Shown here one piece after another: positions 21,549-32,800 of a DNA stretch of 64,000 bases. The DNA is from Ganoderma boninense (taxonomy: Eukaryota > Basidiomycota > Agaricomycetes > Polyporales > Polyporaceae). The first letter of the stretch is position 1; each line of letters starts with the position of its first letter. A program made the translations under genes and the position numbers. The stretch is taken from the NCBI GenBank assembly GCA_002900995.3, contig CM035305.1:1968467-2032466 (forward strand). Direction: 5' to 3'. The notes beneath the pieces are model-generated. The model had not been told where the DNA came from. It worked only from the letters and a program-made list of their open reading frames with translations, and made no database searches.

Positions 21549-23790
21549 ATGGGTTTTGAGCGATATGACGTCATGGAAAGGCAGGACAGGTATATGACCG
21601 CGGAGTCGCGCACTGCACTCCAAAGCCACCCCGACATGCGAGCAGCAGAAGAATTCCTTCGCAGTTACAAGGCAGAGGAGCAACGGGACGAAGCAGAAAG
21701 ACAATATGCAGCCTCGCAGATCCAGAAGGCGTGGCGGAAGCGGATGCGTAAGAAGTACCTCCATCCAGGATTCTTGTGGACCGACCTCGCGACCGAGGCG
21801 CGCATGCAGGCGAGTCTCATAAGACTGCCAAGGATGCACGTATATATACATATGTAGATGAAACGGATCGCAGGTGGACAGGGACGCAGCTGCGCATGGC
21901 AGAAACTCGACGCGCGATCGCTGGAAGAGGACTGGGTTTCTGGCCAGCCGGCTGCGGGACGGTAACAAAGTACTCTCACAAGACCAAACGCACGATGCCC
22001 ACATCGGTGCTGCGAAGAAGCACCTGGAGACCCAACACTGGTTGGAACTCACAGATGCGTAAGCTGCGGTGATGTTTGCCTGCTGTCCAGTTCGAGATCT
22101 GACAAAGAAGGATAGCAAACACCGCTATGGTTCCAATTGTGAGTCCTAGTGCCGCTTGTGTGTTGCTGCGATCCTGATCAGAGGTAACAGTAAAGGTATA
22201 CAAACATGACCGTGTGGTTTATTGTACGTCACTGAATCACGGAATCAGTACTATCATCAGCGGTGGAAGCAAGAAGATACCTCCGAGAACTTCTTCAGAT
22301 GGTGAGTTGTGTCTATTGCGACTCTGGTGGCGATCTGGACCGACATAGCAAAGGCTTGACCACGGCGGTGGCAAAGATCTATCCTTGAATCAGTGTTCGC
22401 GAGATCAACTAGAGAAAGAGGTACGAATCTAACTTATCAGATCCACCGGTGTCTCAAAGCCTACAGCAGAGAATTTCATACCTCTCTCCGGAACAGCGTA
22501 ATACATTCCATCATCGGCACCGTTGGGCGAGGGCTAATGGAGCTGGATAGGACTCAACTATCTGGTTGTGATTGACAACAACGGAAAGCTTCGTTGGGCT
22601 AGAAACGGTCAAGTGGTCGACACTACTGCCGGTCGATGGAAAGATGCAGGTCATGGGATGGGAATCGTACCCTTCAGTTATCCGACTCAGGAGACACCCT
22701 CCACCCAGCAGCATAGTATCAGCGCATCTCCCCGGCATTCGAGTTCGAGGTCCAGTTCTCGCTCCATCAGAACACTTTCCTCGAATGAAGCTAACGAGGT
22801 GATACATTATATGGGGATCCGAAGGCGGTCCAAGAACCCGGTCAAGCAGCACATTCTGCGGAACTTCACGCTGCGCGGCCTACTTGAAAGGCTCTTGAGG
22901 AAGACAGTCAAGCGACATACGTGGATATATGTGTCTGTAAGTAAAATATGAGAATCATATTCGCATTTGAGGTTGCTCACCAGTGAACCAGGATCAGAAT
23001 TGTGAGTGAAAAATCAAAAACCAAGAACCGCTCATGACGGCATCAGTTTGGTGACTACTCTAACTGTGTTGTGTAGTCAATATTTTTATCGGTATCAAAG
23101 GTACGGAAGACACACTAAGACCCTCTACACTTCAGCATGATGAATTCATAGAGCCCGGGAACTTCCAACATTCATCGTTCCTGGCTGGCGGGCAGGTCAC
23201 CTCGGCGGGGCTGATCTCCGTAAAAGATGGATTGATACATACCCTATCGCCATTATCGGGGCACTATCGGTACGTTGTGTCTGGTTGAACACGTATTCGA
23301 CAGCTAATAAGGTACCTGTAGCACTTCGATAGATGTGAGCAGTTTCATAAGCATTAGAATATTGAATTTTGCTCACTCACAGGCTCTCTAGCACTTCCGA
23401 CAATTTTTGTCAGTCCTTGAAGAGCGCGGTGTCGATATTGGCAAGGTCAAAGTCAGCAAAGCCGAAGTAGCATTGTGGGGGTATGCACTTTTCTACATGT
23501 GCTCCCATATTCGCTACAACGTCTTTTTCAGCATCGAGCAGCTTGCCAAGTTCAAGAAGAAGGAGAGCGAGATGATAACAACCGCGAAGAAAGACGTCAC
23601 GAGGGCCACAAAGCATGTGGTGAACGCAATACCGAGAAAGGAGATGGACGACAACGAGTCCGATTTGTGGAAGTTGGAGATTCTGGAGGGACGGAAGCTA
23701 CCCCGTAAGGAGGTCGAGAATAGACCCGGTGGAAGGCTTGACCTAGAACACAATCTAGACGGGGCCGTCTCCCCGATGATCCCAGGGTAG
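21549..23790 (+). CDS. IQM-like IQ-motif (calmodulin-binding) protein, left copy
   Basis: This multi-exon gene starts at [16 protein letters not shown]. An IQ motif ([14 protein letters not shown]) lies near residues 57-71, followed by exons reading [68 protein letters not shown] and later [25 protein letters not shown] and LSPLSGHYR. The block [20 protein letters not shown] and the SGHY segment match the plant IQM family and its fungal relatives, predicted calmodulin binders of unclear biochemical role. The C-terminus is charged ([15 protein letters not shown]). The first large intron here starts GC (21810-21811), whereas the right copy has GT. Arg versus Trp inside the IQ motif is another difference between copies. 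Small middle exons around 22,130-22,250 are uncertain. An in-frame Met at 21429 is possible but less likely. Confidence 0.8.
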
Positions 23791-24008
23791 TGGGGCAAGG
23801 GTCAGTTCATGACAGTTACTCTGCAACCCGGGGACTGAATGATTGGCGTGTTGTTGGCTTAGGAGGCATAGTGTACACAGAATTGCGCGCACAATCGCTT
23901 GAGAACTGTCATGCTCTTGCCCACTTAGCCTCTACCTTGGACACACCGACCGGTAGCGCTGCCTGATCAACGGTCCGGTCAAGGCCCAGGAGGATCCTAT
24001 ACCATATA

Positions 24009-24682
24009 TCAGCAACATACCTTCTCGTCGTAATCAACCCACTCGCTCTCTTCCTCAAGATCGACTTCGAATGGAGTCCCTGACTCTGCCCCAACGCATG
24101 TCCAGGTTCCCTACGCTAAAAATAAACGACGTCGTCTCTGAAGCGATCTGCTCTGCACGGACCTTGGGATCAAAGCCGATGAACTCCAAGCCGCGACAGT
24201 CTAATGCTATGAACGGAGCGAATTGGCCATTCGCGTCGACCGTGTAAGGCTTGGGCTTCTCATTCGGCTCAAACTTTGCAGACGATTCTCGTTTGCACAG
24301 GCCACAGCGCCAAACGAAGTGTGCCGTGCTGCCTTTCCCCGCCGTCACCTCACGTTCTTCCTAGCATCGAGTTGGGATGATGTTAGCTAGCGCTTGATCA
24401 ACGCAGGCAAGTGTGGGGTTCACGATGAGATTCAATGTGACAAGTTTTGGGTGCTCCTCGTTGCAACTTGTGCATTTGACCTATTGCATAAAACTGTCCA
24501 CCGTGGTTTCAACTCAGTTTAGGGGACAGACGTGCAAACCTTGAAGAAGAACTCAAAGTCACTGGAAGCGGGTAGGAGGTCGGTGACATTCTCGAGCTCG
24601 GCTTTGATGGATAGTTGGAGGCGCTAGTTGTCTGCTGAGCTGCTTCTCAGATTAAACGGAGAGGAGGTGTACTTACGACCAT
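24009..24682 (-). CDS. CXXC zinc-binding protein, DUF866/CZIB family, left copy
   Basis: This is a small eukaryotic zinc-binding protein of the C1orf123/UPF0587 family, structurally of a Yippee/GFAJ-like kind, with poorly known function. The first coding exon is only ATG GTC. It is followed by RLQLSIKAELENVTDLLP, FEFFFK, then the first zinc pair in VKCTSCNEEHPK, an EREVTAGKGSTAHFVWRCGL exon with the second pair (WRCGLCKRESS), FIALDCRGLEFIGFDP, and a last exon GTWTCVGAESGTPFEVDLEE to DYDEK. Both CxxC pairs expected for the family are present and total length is near the usual ~160. The end is taken as readthrough to the TGA just after DEK; an alternative 24-base terminal intron would add a few residues. 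The gene is divergent from mS35 with about 205 bases between starts. Confidence 0.85.
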
Positions 24683-24887
24683 CGTATTCAGGGCTTGTGA
24701 GGGATGGGAGACGGTAGACGGAAGCCAAGTTGAGCCTCGGTCGACCCGGGCCACTACTCTCTCCCGATCGGATCTGCAGGACTAGACGCCGGCCAGCTCT
24801 TCATTTCTGAAGCGGTCAGACTGTCAGTCTTGCGTCTCGGGCCTTGCACTTCGTCTATACCTCATCGTCCAGCTGGCCCTCGGCGCA

Positions 24888-25727
24888 ATGGCTCTCTCCC
24901 GTTCATGCCGTGCTGCGCTGGCCCCTGTTTTCCGTTCAAAGCACTTCCACACTGGTTCTGTCCTAGCTGCACGCCAGAGTGCTGGCAGCTCTGTGGCCGC
25001 CGCTCCGAAAGCAAGACGCGTCGTCCCCAACCTGGAGCCCCTGGAGTATGACGAGGAAGCCTTGGCAGACCAAATGCGGGAGGGAGATGACGCCCCGGAG
25101 CCAACACATAGATATCTCCAGCAGCAGAGGGAGATGCTATACTACCTTCGACTAATAGAGCACGAGATGCCCAAGCTCGTCGGTACGTCCATTCTTCGAT
25201 GTCTCCTACGCCTCGTCTAACGCGTCTCGAATTAGCATACCGCAGGCCTTTCGTACCCCCCAACTCATCCAATCCTCTAGTAATTCGTTCAATATCTTAT
25301 GGTGGAGAGTCTCACCCTGCCGCCGCTAAGAGCACTATTGTCGTTCCCGTTGCACGCCTGCCGCTCAAGAACGAGCAAGCGATCCACAAGTTCAAGGTCC
25401 TAGCGGGCGTTCGGTGGTCACCGGAGCCACCCACCGATTCTGGCCTCACGACGGAAGAAGGCGGAGCAGAGCATGGGTACTTCAAGATCTCCTGTGAGGA
25501 CTTCCCGAAGGCCCCGATGAACCTGAAGTGGGCCAGTGACACGCTCGACCGCCTATTGGCCGCTGCAAATGTACGTTCTCATGAGACCAGCAGCGTGATC
25601 TATGTTCTGAGGGCTCATGCATCCGACCGGCTGCTACAGGACTTGACAGAGACGTTTGCGGAGATCCCTGTAGACACGCGGCACATCGAGGCAAGGACGC
25701 GGAAGGCAAAGAAGGGAGGACACATTT
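24888..25727 (+). CDS. Mitochondrial small-subunit ribosomal protein mS35 (Rsm24-like), cut by gap
   Basis: Exons 24888-25192, 25236-25570 and 25640-25727 run into the gap. The N-terminus MALSRSCRAALAPVFRSKHF is basic and hydroxylated, a likely mitochondrial presequence. Conserved stretches are AYRRPFVPPNSSNPLVIRS, the family block YFKISCEDFPKAPMNLKWAS followed by DTLDRLLAAAN, and IPVDTRHIEARTRK. The KxSCEDFPxxxMNLKWxSDTLDRL block is what I use to call mS35, a component of the mitochondrial 37S subunit. Only the last part is missing because of the gap. The first ~48 codons are duplicated in the right arm; the rest is single-copy here. Confidence 0.85.
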
Positions 25728-25827
25728 NNNNNNNNNNNNNNNNNNNNNNNNNNNNNNNNNNNNNNNNNNNNNNNNNNNNNNNNNNNNNNNNNNNNNNNNN
25801 NNNNNNNNNNNNNNNNNNNNNNNNNNN
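25728..25827. other. Assembly gap (100 N) at the centre of the inverted repeat
   Basis: A run of exactly 100 N that separates the two arms. The left side ends inside mS35 exon 3, while the right side begins, in reverse, inside mS35 exon 1. The unduplicated spacer is therefore 25031-25727 plus the gap. Confidence 0.98.
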
Positions 25828-25970
25828 TTGGGGACGACGCGTCTTGCTTTCGGAGCGGCGGCCACAGAGCTGCCAGCACTCTGGCGTGCAGCTAGGACAG
25901 AACCAGTGTGGAAGTGCTTTGAACGGAAAACAGGGGCCAGCGCAGCACGGCATGAACGGGAGAGAGCCAT
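25828..25970 (-). CDS. mS35 5' fragment, truncated by gap
   Basis: This holds only the presequence and start of mS35, from MALSRSCRAALAP to about KARRVVPN, ending at the gap. It matches 24888-25030. Whether a complete second mS35 exists cannot be told from this window. Confidence 0.85.
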
Positions 25971-26174
25971 TGCGCCGAGGGCCAGCTGGACGATGAGGTA
26001 TAGACGAAGTGCAAGGCCCGAGACGCAACAGTCTGACCTCGCCGCTTCAGAAATCAAGAGCTGGCCGGCGTCTAGTCCTGCAGATCCGATCGGGAGAGTG
26101 TAGTGGCCCGGCTCGACCGAGGCTCAACTTGGCTTCCGTCTACCGTCTCCCATCCCTCACAAGCCCTGAATACG

Positions 26175-26848
26175 ATGGTCGTAAGTACACCTCCTCTCCG
26201 TTTCATCTGAGAAGCAGCTCAGCAGACAACTAGCGCCTCCAACTATCCATCAAAGCCGAGCTCGAGAATGTCACCGACCTCCTACCCGCTTCCAGTGACT
26301 TTGAGTTCTTCTTCAAGGTTTGCACGTCTGTCCCCTGAACTAAGTTGAAACCACGGTGAACAGTTTTATGCAATAGGTGAAATGCACAAGTTGCAACGAG
26401 GAGCACCCAAAACTTGTCACATTGAATCTCATCGTGAACCCCACACTTGCCTGCGTTGATCAAGCGCTAGCTAACATCATCCCAACTCGATGCTAGGAAG
26501 AACGTGAGGTGACGGCGGGGAAAGGCAGCACGGCACACTTCGTTTGGCGCTGTGGCCTGTGCAAACGAGAATCGTCTGCAAAGTTTGAGCCGAATGAGAA
26601 GCCCAAGCCTTACACGGTCGACGCGAATGGCCAATTCGCTCCGTTCATAGCATTAGACTGTCGCGGCTTGGAGTTCATCGGCTTTGATCCCAAGGTCCGT
26701 GCAGAGCAGATCGCTTCAGAGACGACGTCGTTTATTTTTAGCGTAGGGAACCTGGACATGCGTTGGGGCAGAGTCAGGGACTCCATTCGAAGTCGATCTT
26801 GAGGAAGAGAGCGAGTGGGTTGATTACGACGAGAAGGTATGTTGCTGA
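26175..26848 (+). CDS. CXXC zinc-binding protein, DUF866/CZIB family, right copy
   Basis: Same exon plan as the left copy: a two-codon first exon (26175-26180), then the RLQLSIKAELENVTDLLP exon, VKCTSCNEEHPK, the WRCGLCKRESS exon, and GTWTCVGAESG to DYDEK. Both CxxC pairs and all splice sites are intact. It is divergent from the mS35 fragment. In the coding parts I compared, the two copies look the same. Confidence 0.85.
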
Positions 26849-27066
26849 TATATGGTATAGGATCCTCCTGGGCCTTGACCGGACCGTTGATCAGGCAGCG
26901 CTACCGGTCGGTGTGTCCAAGATAGAGGCTAAGTGGGCAAGAGCATGACAGTTCTCAAGCGATTGTGCGCGCAATTCTGTGTACACTATGCCTCCTAAGC
27001 CAACAACACGCCAATCATTCAGTCCCCGGGTTGCAGAGTAACTGTCATGAACTGACCCTTGCCCCA

Positions 27067-29308
27067 CTACCCTGGGATCATCGGGGAGACGGCCCCGTCT
27101 AGATTGTGTTCTAGGTCAAGCCTTCCACCGGGTCTATTCTCGACCTCCTTACGGGGTAGCTTCCGTCCCTCCAGAATCTCCAACTTCCACAAATCGGACT
27201 CGTTGTCGTCCATCTCCTTTCTCGGTATTGCGTTCACCACATGCTTTGTGGCCCTCGTGACGTCTTTCTTCGCGGTTGTTATCATCTCGCTCTCCTTCTT
27301 CTTGAACTTGGCAAGCTGCTCGATGCTGAAAAAGACGTTGTAGCGAATATGGGAGCACATGTAGAAAAGTGCATACCCCCACAATGCTACTTCGGCTTTG
27401 CTGACTTTGACCTTGCCAATATCGACACCGCGCTCTTCAAGGACTGACAAAAATTGTCGGAAGTGCTAGAGAGCCTGTGAATGAGCAAAATTCAATATTC
27501 TGATGCTTGTGAAACTGCTCACATCTATCGAAGTGCTACAGGTACCTTATTAGCTGTCGAATACGTGTTCAACCAGACACAACGTACCGATAGTGCCCCG
27601 ATAATGGCGATAGGGTATGTATCAATCCATCTTTTACGGAGATCAGCCCCGCCGAGGTGACCTGCCCGCCAGCCAGGAACGATGAATGTTGGAAGTTCCC
27701 GGGCTCTATGAATTCATCATGCTGAAGTGTAGAGGGTCTTAGTGTGTCTTCCGTACCTTTGATACCGATAAAAATATTGACTACACAACACAGTTAGAGT
27801 GGTCACCAAACTGATGCCGTCATGAGCGGTTTTTGGTTTTTGATTTTTCACTCACAATTCTGATCCTGGTTCACTGGTGAGCAACCTCAAATGCGAATAT
27901 GATTCTCATATTTTACTTACAGACACATATATCCACGTATGTCGCTTGACTGTCTTCCTCAAGAGCCTTTCAAGTAAGCCGCGCAGCGTGAAGTTTCGCA
28001 GAATGTGCTGCTTGACCGGGTTCTTGGACCGCCTTCGGATCCCCATATAATGTATCACCTCGTTAGCTTCGTTCGAGGAAAGTGTTCTGATGGAGCGAGA
28101 ACTGGACCTCGAACTCGAATGCCGGGGAGATGCGCTGATACTATACTGCTGGGTGGAGGGTGTCTCCTGAGTCGGATAACTGAAGGGTACGATTCCCATC
28201 CCATGACCTGCATCTTTCCATCGACCGGCAGTAGTGTCGACCACTTGACCGTTTCTAGCCCAACGAAGCTTTCCGTTGTTGTCAATCACGACCAGATAGT
28301 TGAGTCCTATCCAGCGCCATTAGCCCTCGCCCAACGGTGCCGATGACGGAATGTGTTACGCTGTTCCGGAGAGAGGTATGAAATTCTCTGCTGTAGGCTT
28401 TGAGACACCGGTGGATCTGGTAAGTTAGATTCGTACCTCTTTCTCTAGTTGATCTCGCGGACACTGATTCAAGGATAGATCTTTGCCACCGCCGTGGTCA
28501 AGCCTTTGCTATGTCGGTCCAGATCGCCACCAGAGTTGCAGTAGACACAACTCACCATCTGAAGAAGTTCTCGGAGGTATCTTCTTGCTTCCACCGCTGA
28601 TGATAGTACTGATTCCGTGATTCAGTGACGTACAACAAACCACACGTTCATGTTTGTATACCTTTACTGTTACCTCTGATCAGGATCGCAGCAAAACACA
28701 AGCGGCACTAGGACTCACAATTGGAACCATAGCGGTGTTTGCTATCCTTCTTTGTCAGATCTCGAACTGGACAGTAGGCAAACATCACCGCAGCTTACGC
28801 ATCTGTGAGTTCCAACCAGTGTTGGGTCTCCAGGTGCTTCTTCGCAGCACCGATGTGGGCATCGTGTGTTTGGTCTTGTGAGAGTACTTTGTTGCCGTCC
28901 CGCAGCCGGCTGGCCAGAAACCCAGTCCTCTTCCAGCGATCGCGCGTCGAGTTTCTGCCATGCGCAGCTGCGTCCCTGTCCACCTGCGATCCGTTTCATC
29001 TACATATGTATATATACGTGCATCCTTGGCAGTCTTATGAGACTCACCTGCATGCGCGCCTCGGTCGCGAGGTCGGTCCACAAGAATCCTGGATGGAGGT
29101 ACTTCTTACGCATCCGCTTCCACCACGCCTTCTGGATCTGCGAGGCTGCATATTGTCTTTCTGCTTCGTCCCGTTGCTCCTCTGCCTTGTAACTGCGAAG
29201 GAATTCTTCTGCTGCTCGCATGTCGGGGTGGCTTTGGAGTGCAGTGCGCGACTCCGCGGTCATATACCTGTCCTGCCTTTCCATGACGTCATATCGCTCA
29301 AAACCCAT
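27067..29308 (-). CDS. IQM-like IQ-motif (calmodulin-binding) protein, right copy
   Basis: Counterpart of the left copy with the same start ([12 protein letters not shown]) and end. Here the IQ motif reads [14 protein letters not shown], and the first intron has a canonical GT donor (29047-29046). The conserved core [18 protein letters not shown] and LSPLSGHYR is intact. It is transcribed in the same direction as BCK1 and follows it by about 490 bases, the order expected for the native chromosome. Confidence 0.8.
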
Positions 29309-29801
29309 TGGGCGCAGGCGATCAGATTCACACCGCCCACTGGGGACCGCACAAGGCAGGAAAGCGTACTTCAATATAGACTTGGGTTCCGTTACCGGGT
29401 ACCAGTGTTCGGATCCCAGCCAACCCATGAAGTCTCGAAAACGTGCGTAGATGGGATTTCCATGTCATAGGCTTTGTTCTGTACATGCGAATTTTGTCAA
29501 AAGTCATAACGTAGAGTCCATGCATTCCGCCTCCTATAGCTAATCTGATTAAAGTGCTACACGGTGTATGCTGTAGGGATATATGCAATGTGCTTGGCCA
29601 GAGTTGAAACACAGAGACATGTGATGTGAGTACTATAAAGCATGACGAGGACTGTGGGGTGAGGATGAGAATGGGGATGATGGTGACGACGGGAAAAGCT
29701 GAACAAGACAAATTGCTACACAGGAACGACGGGTAAGATGTAAGGAGCCAGAAGCGATGCAATGGCGCGGGGACAGAACGATGGATGACGTGATTGGACA
29801 A

Positions 29802-32800
29802 TCACTTGAACCCGTTGAAGGACCAGCCTGGCTGGAGTTCGAGGTACGGATGCTTACGCAGTTCGGCGGCCGTGGGACGCAAGTCAGGGTCACTGGAATC
29901 GACGTCAACACGGACCAATGAAAGTAGAAGAATAGACACTCACGCAGCGAAGCACCTCAACCTGAGGTCGTCTGCTAATGACGACAGCTCGATGCCTACT
30001 GGCACTGGTGGTGGCTGCTTAGTTTGATACAACTGTCGGACTGTCAGCAACGAGCTGCAAAATTGTCCAGACGAATTACTTACGTGGATCAAGACGGCCA
30101 TGGCTTCTTGGCCCAACCATGGCCGCTGACCTGTCCACATTTCGAACACTACACAACCGACACTCCAGATATCGATCTTTGAGTTGTAACCCTTAGCCTT
30201 GGAATTGACCACCTCGGGCGCCATCCAGAAGACAGTGCCCTGCATGGCCGTGTATACCGCGGCCATGTTGATATCATCCGTACGTTTCGAGATACCGAAG
30301 TCGGAGATCTTGCACACGCCAGACGTCTCGACAAGAATGTTATCCGCCTTGAGATCCTGTAGCGACGTTTCACGACGTGTAGTTACGATTCAAAAACAAG
30401 GATACTTACTCGGTGCAGAATGTTTTTGGAGTGAAGGTATTCCAGACCAGCCAAGATCTGACCAGTGAACGACTTCGTGACTTCCTCGTCAAAACGTCCG
30501 TGCTTGCGGAGACAACTGGCGATCGAGCCACCAGGTACGTACTCCAAGAAGCTGTATGAAAGGAATCAGCACGGAAACAAAATAACGTTGAGCGTTGGGG
30601 CACGCACATGCTTAGGAAGGTGGGAGTCTCCTCAAAACCAAGGTAGGAAACGATGTTTGGATGGTCCAAGTCCTTCAGCGTCTCGCTCTCCAATTTGAGC
30701 GCCTCGACGACCGTGACTTGTCGCGAATCGTCCTTGTCGCTCGCCGTCCGAGGGATCTCCACTTGCTTAACAGCAATCATCTCACCCGTCGTCGCGTTCA
30801 GCGCCAGGTATACACGGCCGTACGTTCCCTTTCCAATCAACTCTCCACGCACCCAGCGGAAAATGGCTAAGCCCAATCGTCAGCTGTTTACTCTTGCTCA
30901 TGGAGAGATGAAACAGAATCAGTCACTCACGTTTCGCACCGCCCGGAGATGCATCGGATGTCGACGAAATTGGCCCAGTTCCCTGCTCCGTTGTCACCTC
31001 CTCTAGCTTCCCTCCCCACATCTTTGTGTGCCGTTTCCTCGACAACGGCGCGATGGTGGAGTTATCGCCACGAGACGTCCTGTCGAGCTGCCGCCTGTGT
31101 TCAGCGGCGACGAGACGGATCGACTTCTTGTGTCTAAAGCGTGACGGCGCGGGGTTCGCAGGTGCTTCCGTAGCCGTCGGGGATGTGCCGCCGGAGGGTG
31201 TCTCGATAACGGGTTTGTCGAGATCGTGTTCGGGGAAGTACTCCTCGAGCTTCTCGAACATAACCTCAGGCGGCGGACGAGGAGCCCAGGTTATATCGAA
31301 GTTATTGTCGAACTTGCTGATCCGATCCTTGTGCTTCTTCTGTGCAGGCATCCGCCTTGGAGTGCGCGGCTGTCCTGAGCTCGGAGGGGGCGAAGCTAGG
31401 AACTCAAGTTGTTGTTGGTTGGGTGGTGACCTGCCATAGTCGTAGCTGTTGACAGCCGGGAGACCGTTTGGCGTGGAGTTCGGGGAGCCTTCGATGCTAA
31501 GAGGCGTTAGTGGAGGTCGAGTCTTTGACGCGTTGGACGACTGCTGTGACTCCGCAAGCTTCTCCGTCTTCTTCGGCGGTACAAGCCAGAAAGAGGTACC
31601 GCCGTCACTATCCGAATCGTCGTCGCCCTGGCTAGCGTGGTTGACAAAAGTCGCACATAGAGGCGATGATAGCGTAGTGATCTCGGTGGTGGATGGAGGG
31701 GTCGGTAGCTGTTGCGAGGATGCAGATTGCTTCATCCGGGGTCTCGCAGTTCCCTCCGCGAGGTTCTCGTCGATGAAACCTTCCAGCCACTTAAGATTAT
31801 CCGCTCTAACAGTCTGGGTGCCACCGTCTTCGTCAATCGCTCCACGCTTCGCAAATCCATCGCCCGGTACACCTACTGCCGCAGCAGGGCTGTCAGATGG
31901 AAGACTCTGGGCAGTGACAGGTGTAGGTGGTGCGACTGGACTACGAGGGGGTGTTTGTTGGATGTGGGATGGGTCGGAAGTTTGGTTGCAATGAGGATAG
32001 CGTGGTTGGGCGAGCGGAGCCGAGCTTGATTCGCCAAGGGCTGAGTGTGGCCGAGGGAAAGGATCTTGCTGAGAAGCAGGGGAAGTCAAGTAGCCCACGG
32101 TCGTGGCAGGCGAACTCGCGTACGATGCCATAATTTGGCGAGAAGACAGGACTGATCGCGCAATATCGGATGCGGATGCAATCTGATCGGGATGGATGGT
32201 GGAGGTATCTGAGGAAGATGAAGTACTGGGCAGGGGTGGGCCACCCAGCACACTCGTCGAGTTACCACTCGTGGATGGGCGAGTAATCAACGGCAGAGGC
32301 GGTTGTGGGGGTGGGGGTCTCGGGGGCCGACCGGGTTGGAGACTAGGTGGATGCTTAAACGCACCCCGCATGTCGGTCATACTCTTCGCGCCATGGCGTA
32401 TGAGACTGTTTCCGGGGGGAGACAGTGCGGGTTTGTCGCTCTTGGCAGGTGCGTATATGTGTTTCCAGTTTACCGGCCAGTTAATAGGCACTTGAAGAGG
32501 TTTCCGCCGGGTAGACGATTCGCCTGGCACGTTGCGGTATGAACTTATAGCGCTAGGAGGAGTTGTGGGGAACGCGCGTGTATTGGAGCGGCTTTCCTGT
32601 GGTGTCCTGGGGCGGTCCTTCCTATATTCACTAGAAGGAACGTCACCTGGCACAATCGTCCATGGATCGTTTCGCGGCCTACTGTCTTCCTGCTCGGGCT
32701 TGATGTATCGACCACTGTCCTTGCGAAGGGTCTCGCGACGCTTGCCGTGGCGCTGCTCTCGCCCCCTCTCCTCTTTCGTGCGGAGCCCACTGGTATAAGT

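Larger units (their letters stand above)
19105..25030 (+). repeat. Left arm of a ~5.9 kb inverted repeat
   Basis: From GGAACTGCGAGACCCC at 19105 to CGTCGTCCCCAA at about 25030, the sequence is the reverse complement of 25828-31753 with a low level of substitutions and small indels. It carries the 3' end of BCK1, IQM-like, DUF866 and the first part of mS35. Left of 19105 the similarity stops abruptly. Confidence 0.95.
25828..31753 (-). repeat. Right arm of the ~5.9 kb inverted repeat
   Basis: This is the reverse complement of 19105-25030. Differences include two substitutions near 27,503-27,511, the GT/GC splice donor at 29046-29047, and a small indel/substitution cluster upstream of mS35 (about 26,025-26,050 against 24,805-24,830). 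At 31753 the similarity with the left arm ends, but the BCK1 gene itself runs on intact to 34,345. Confidence 0.95.
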
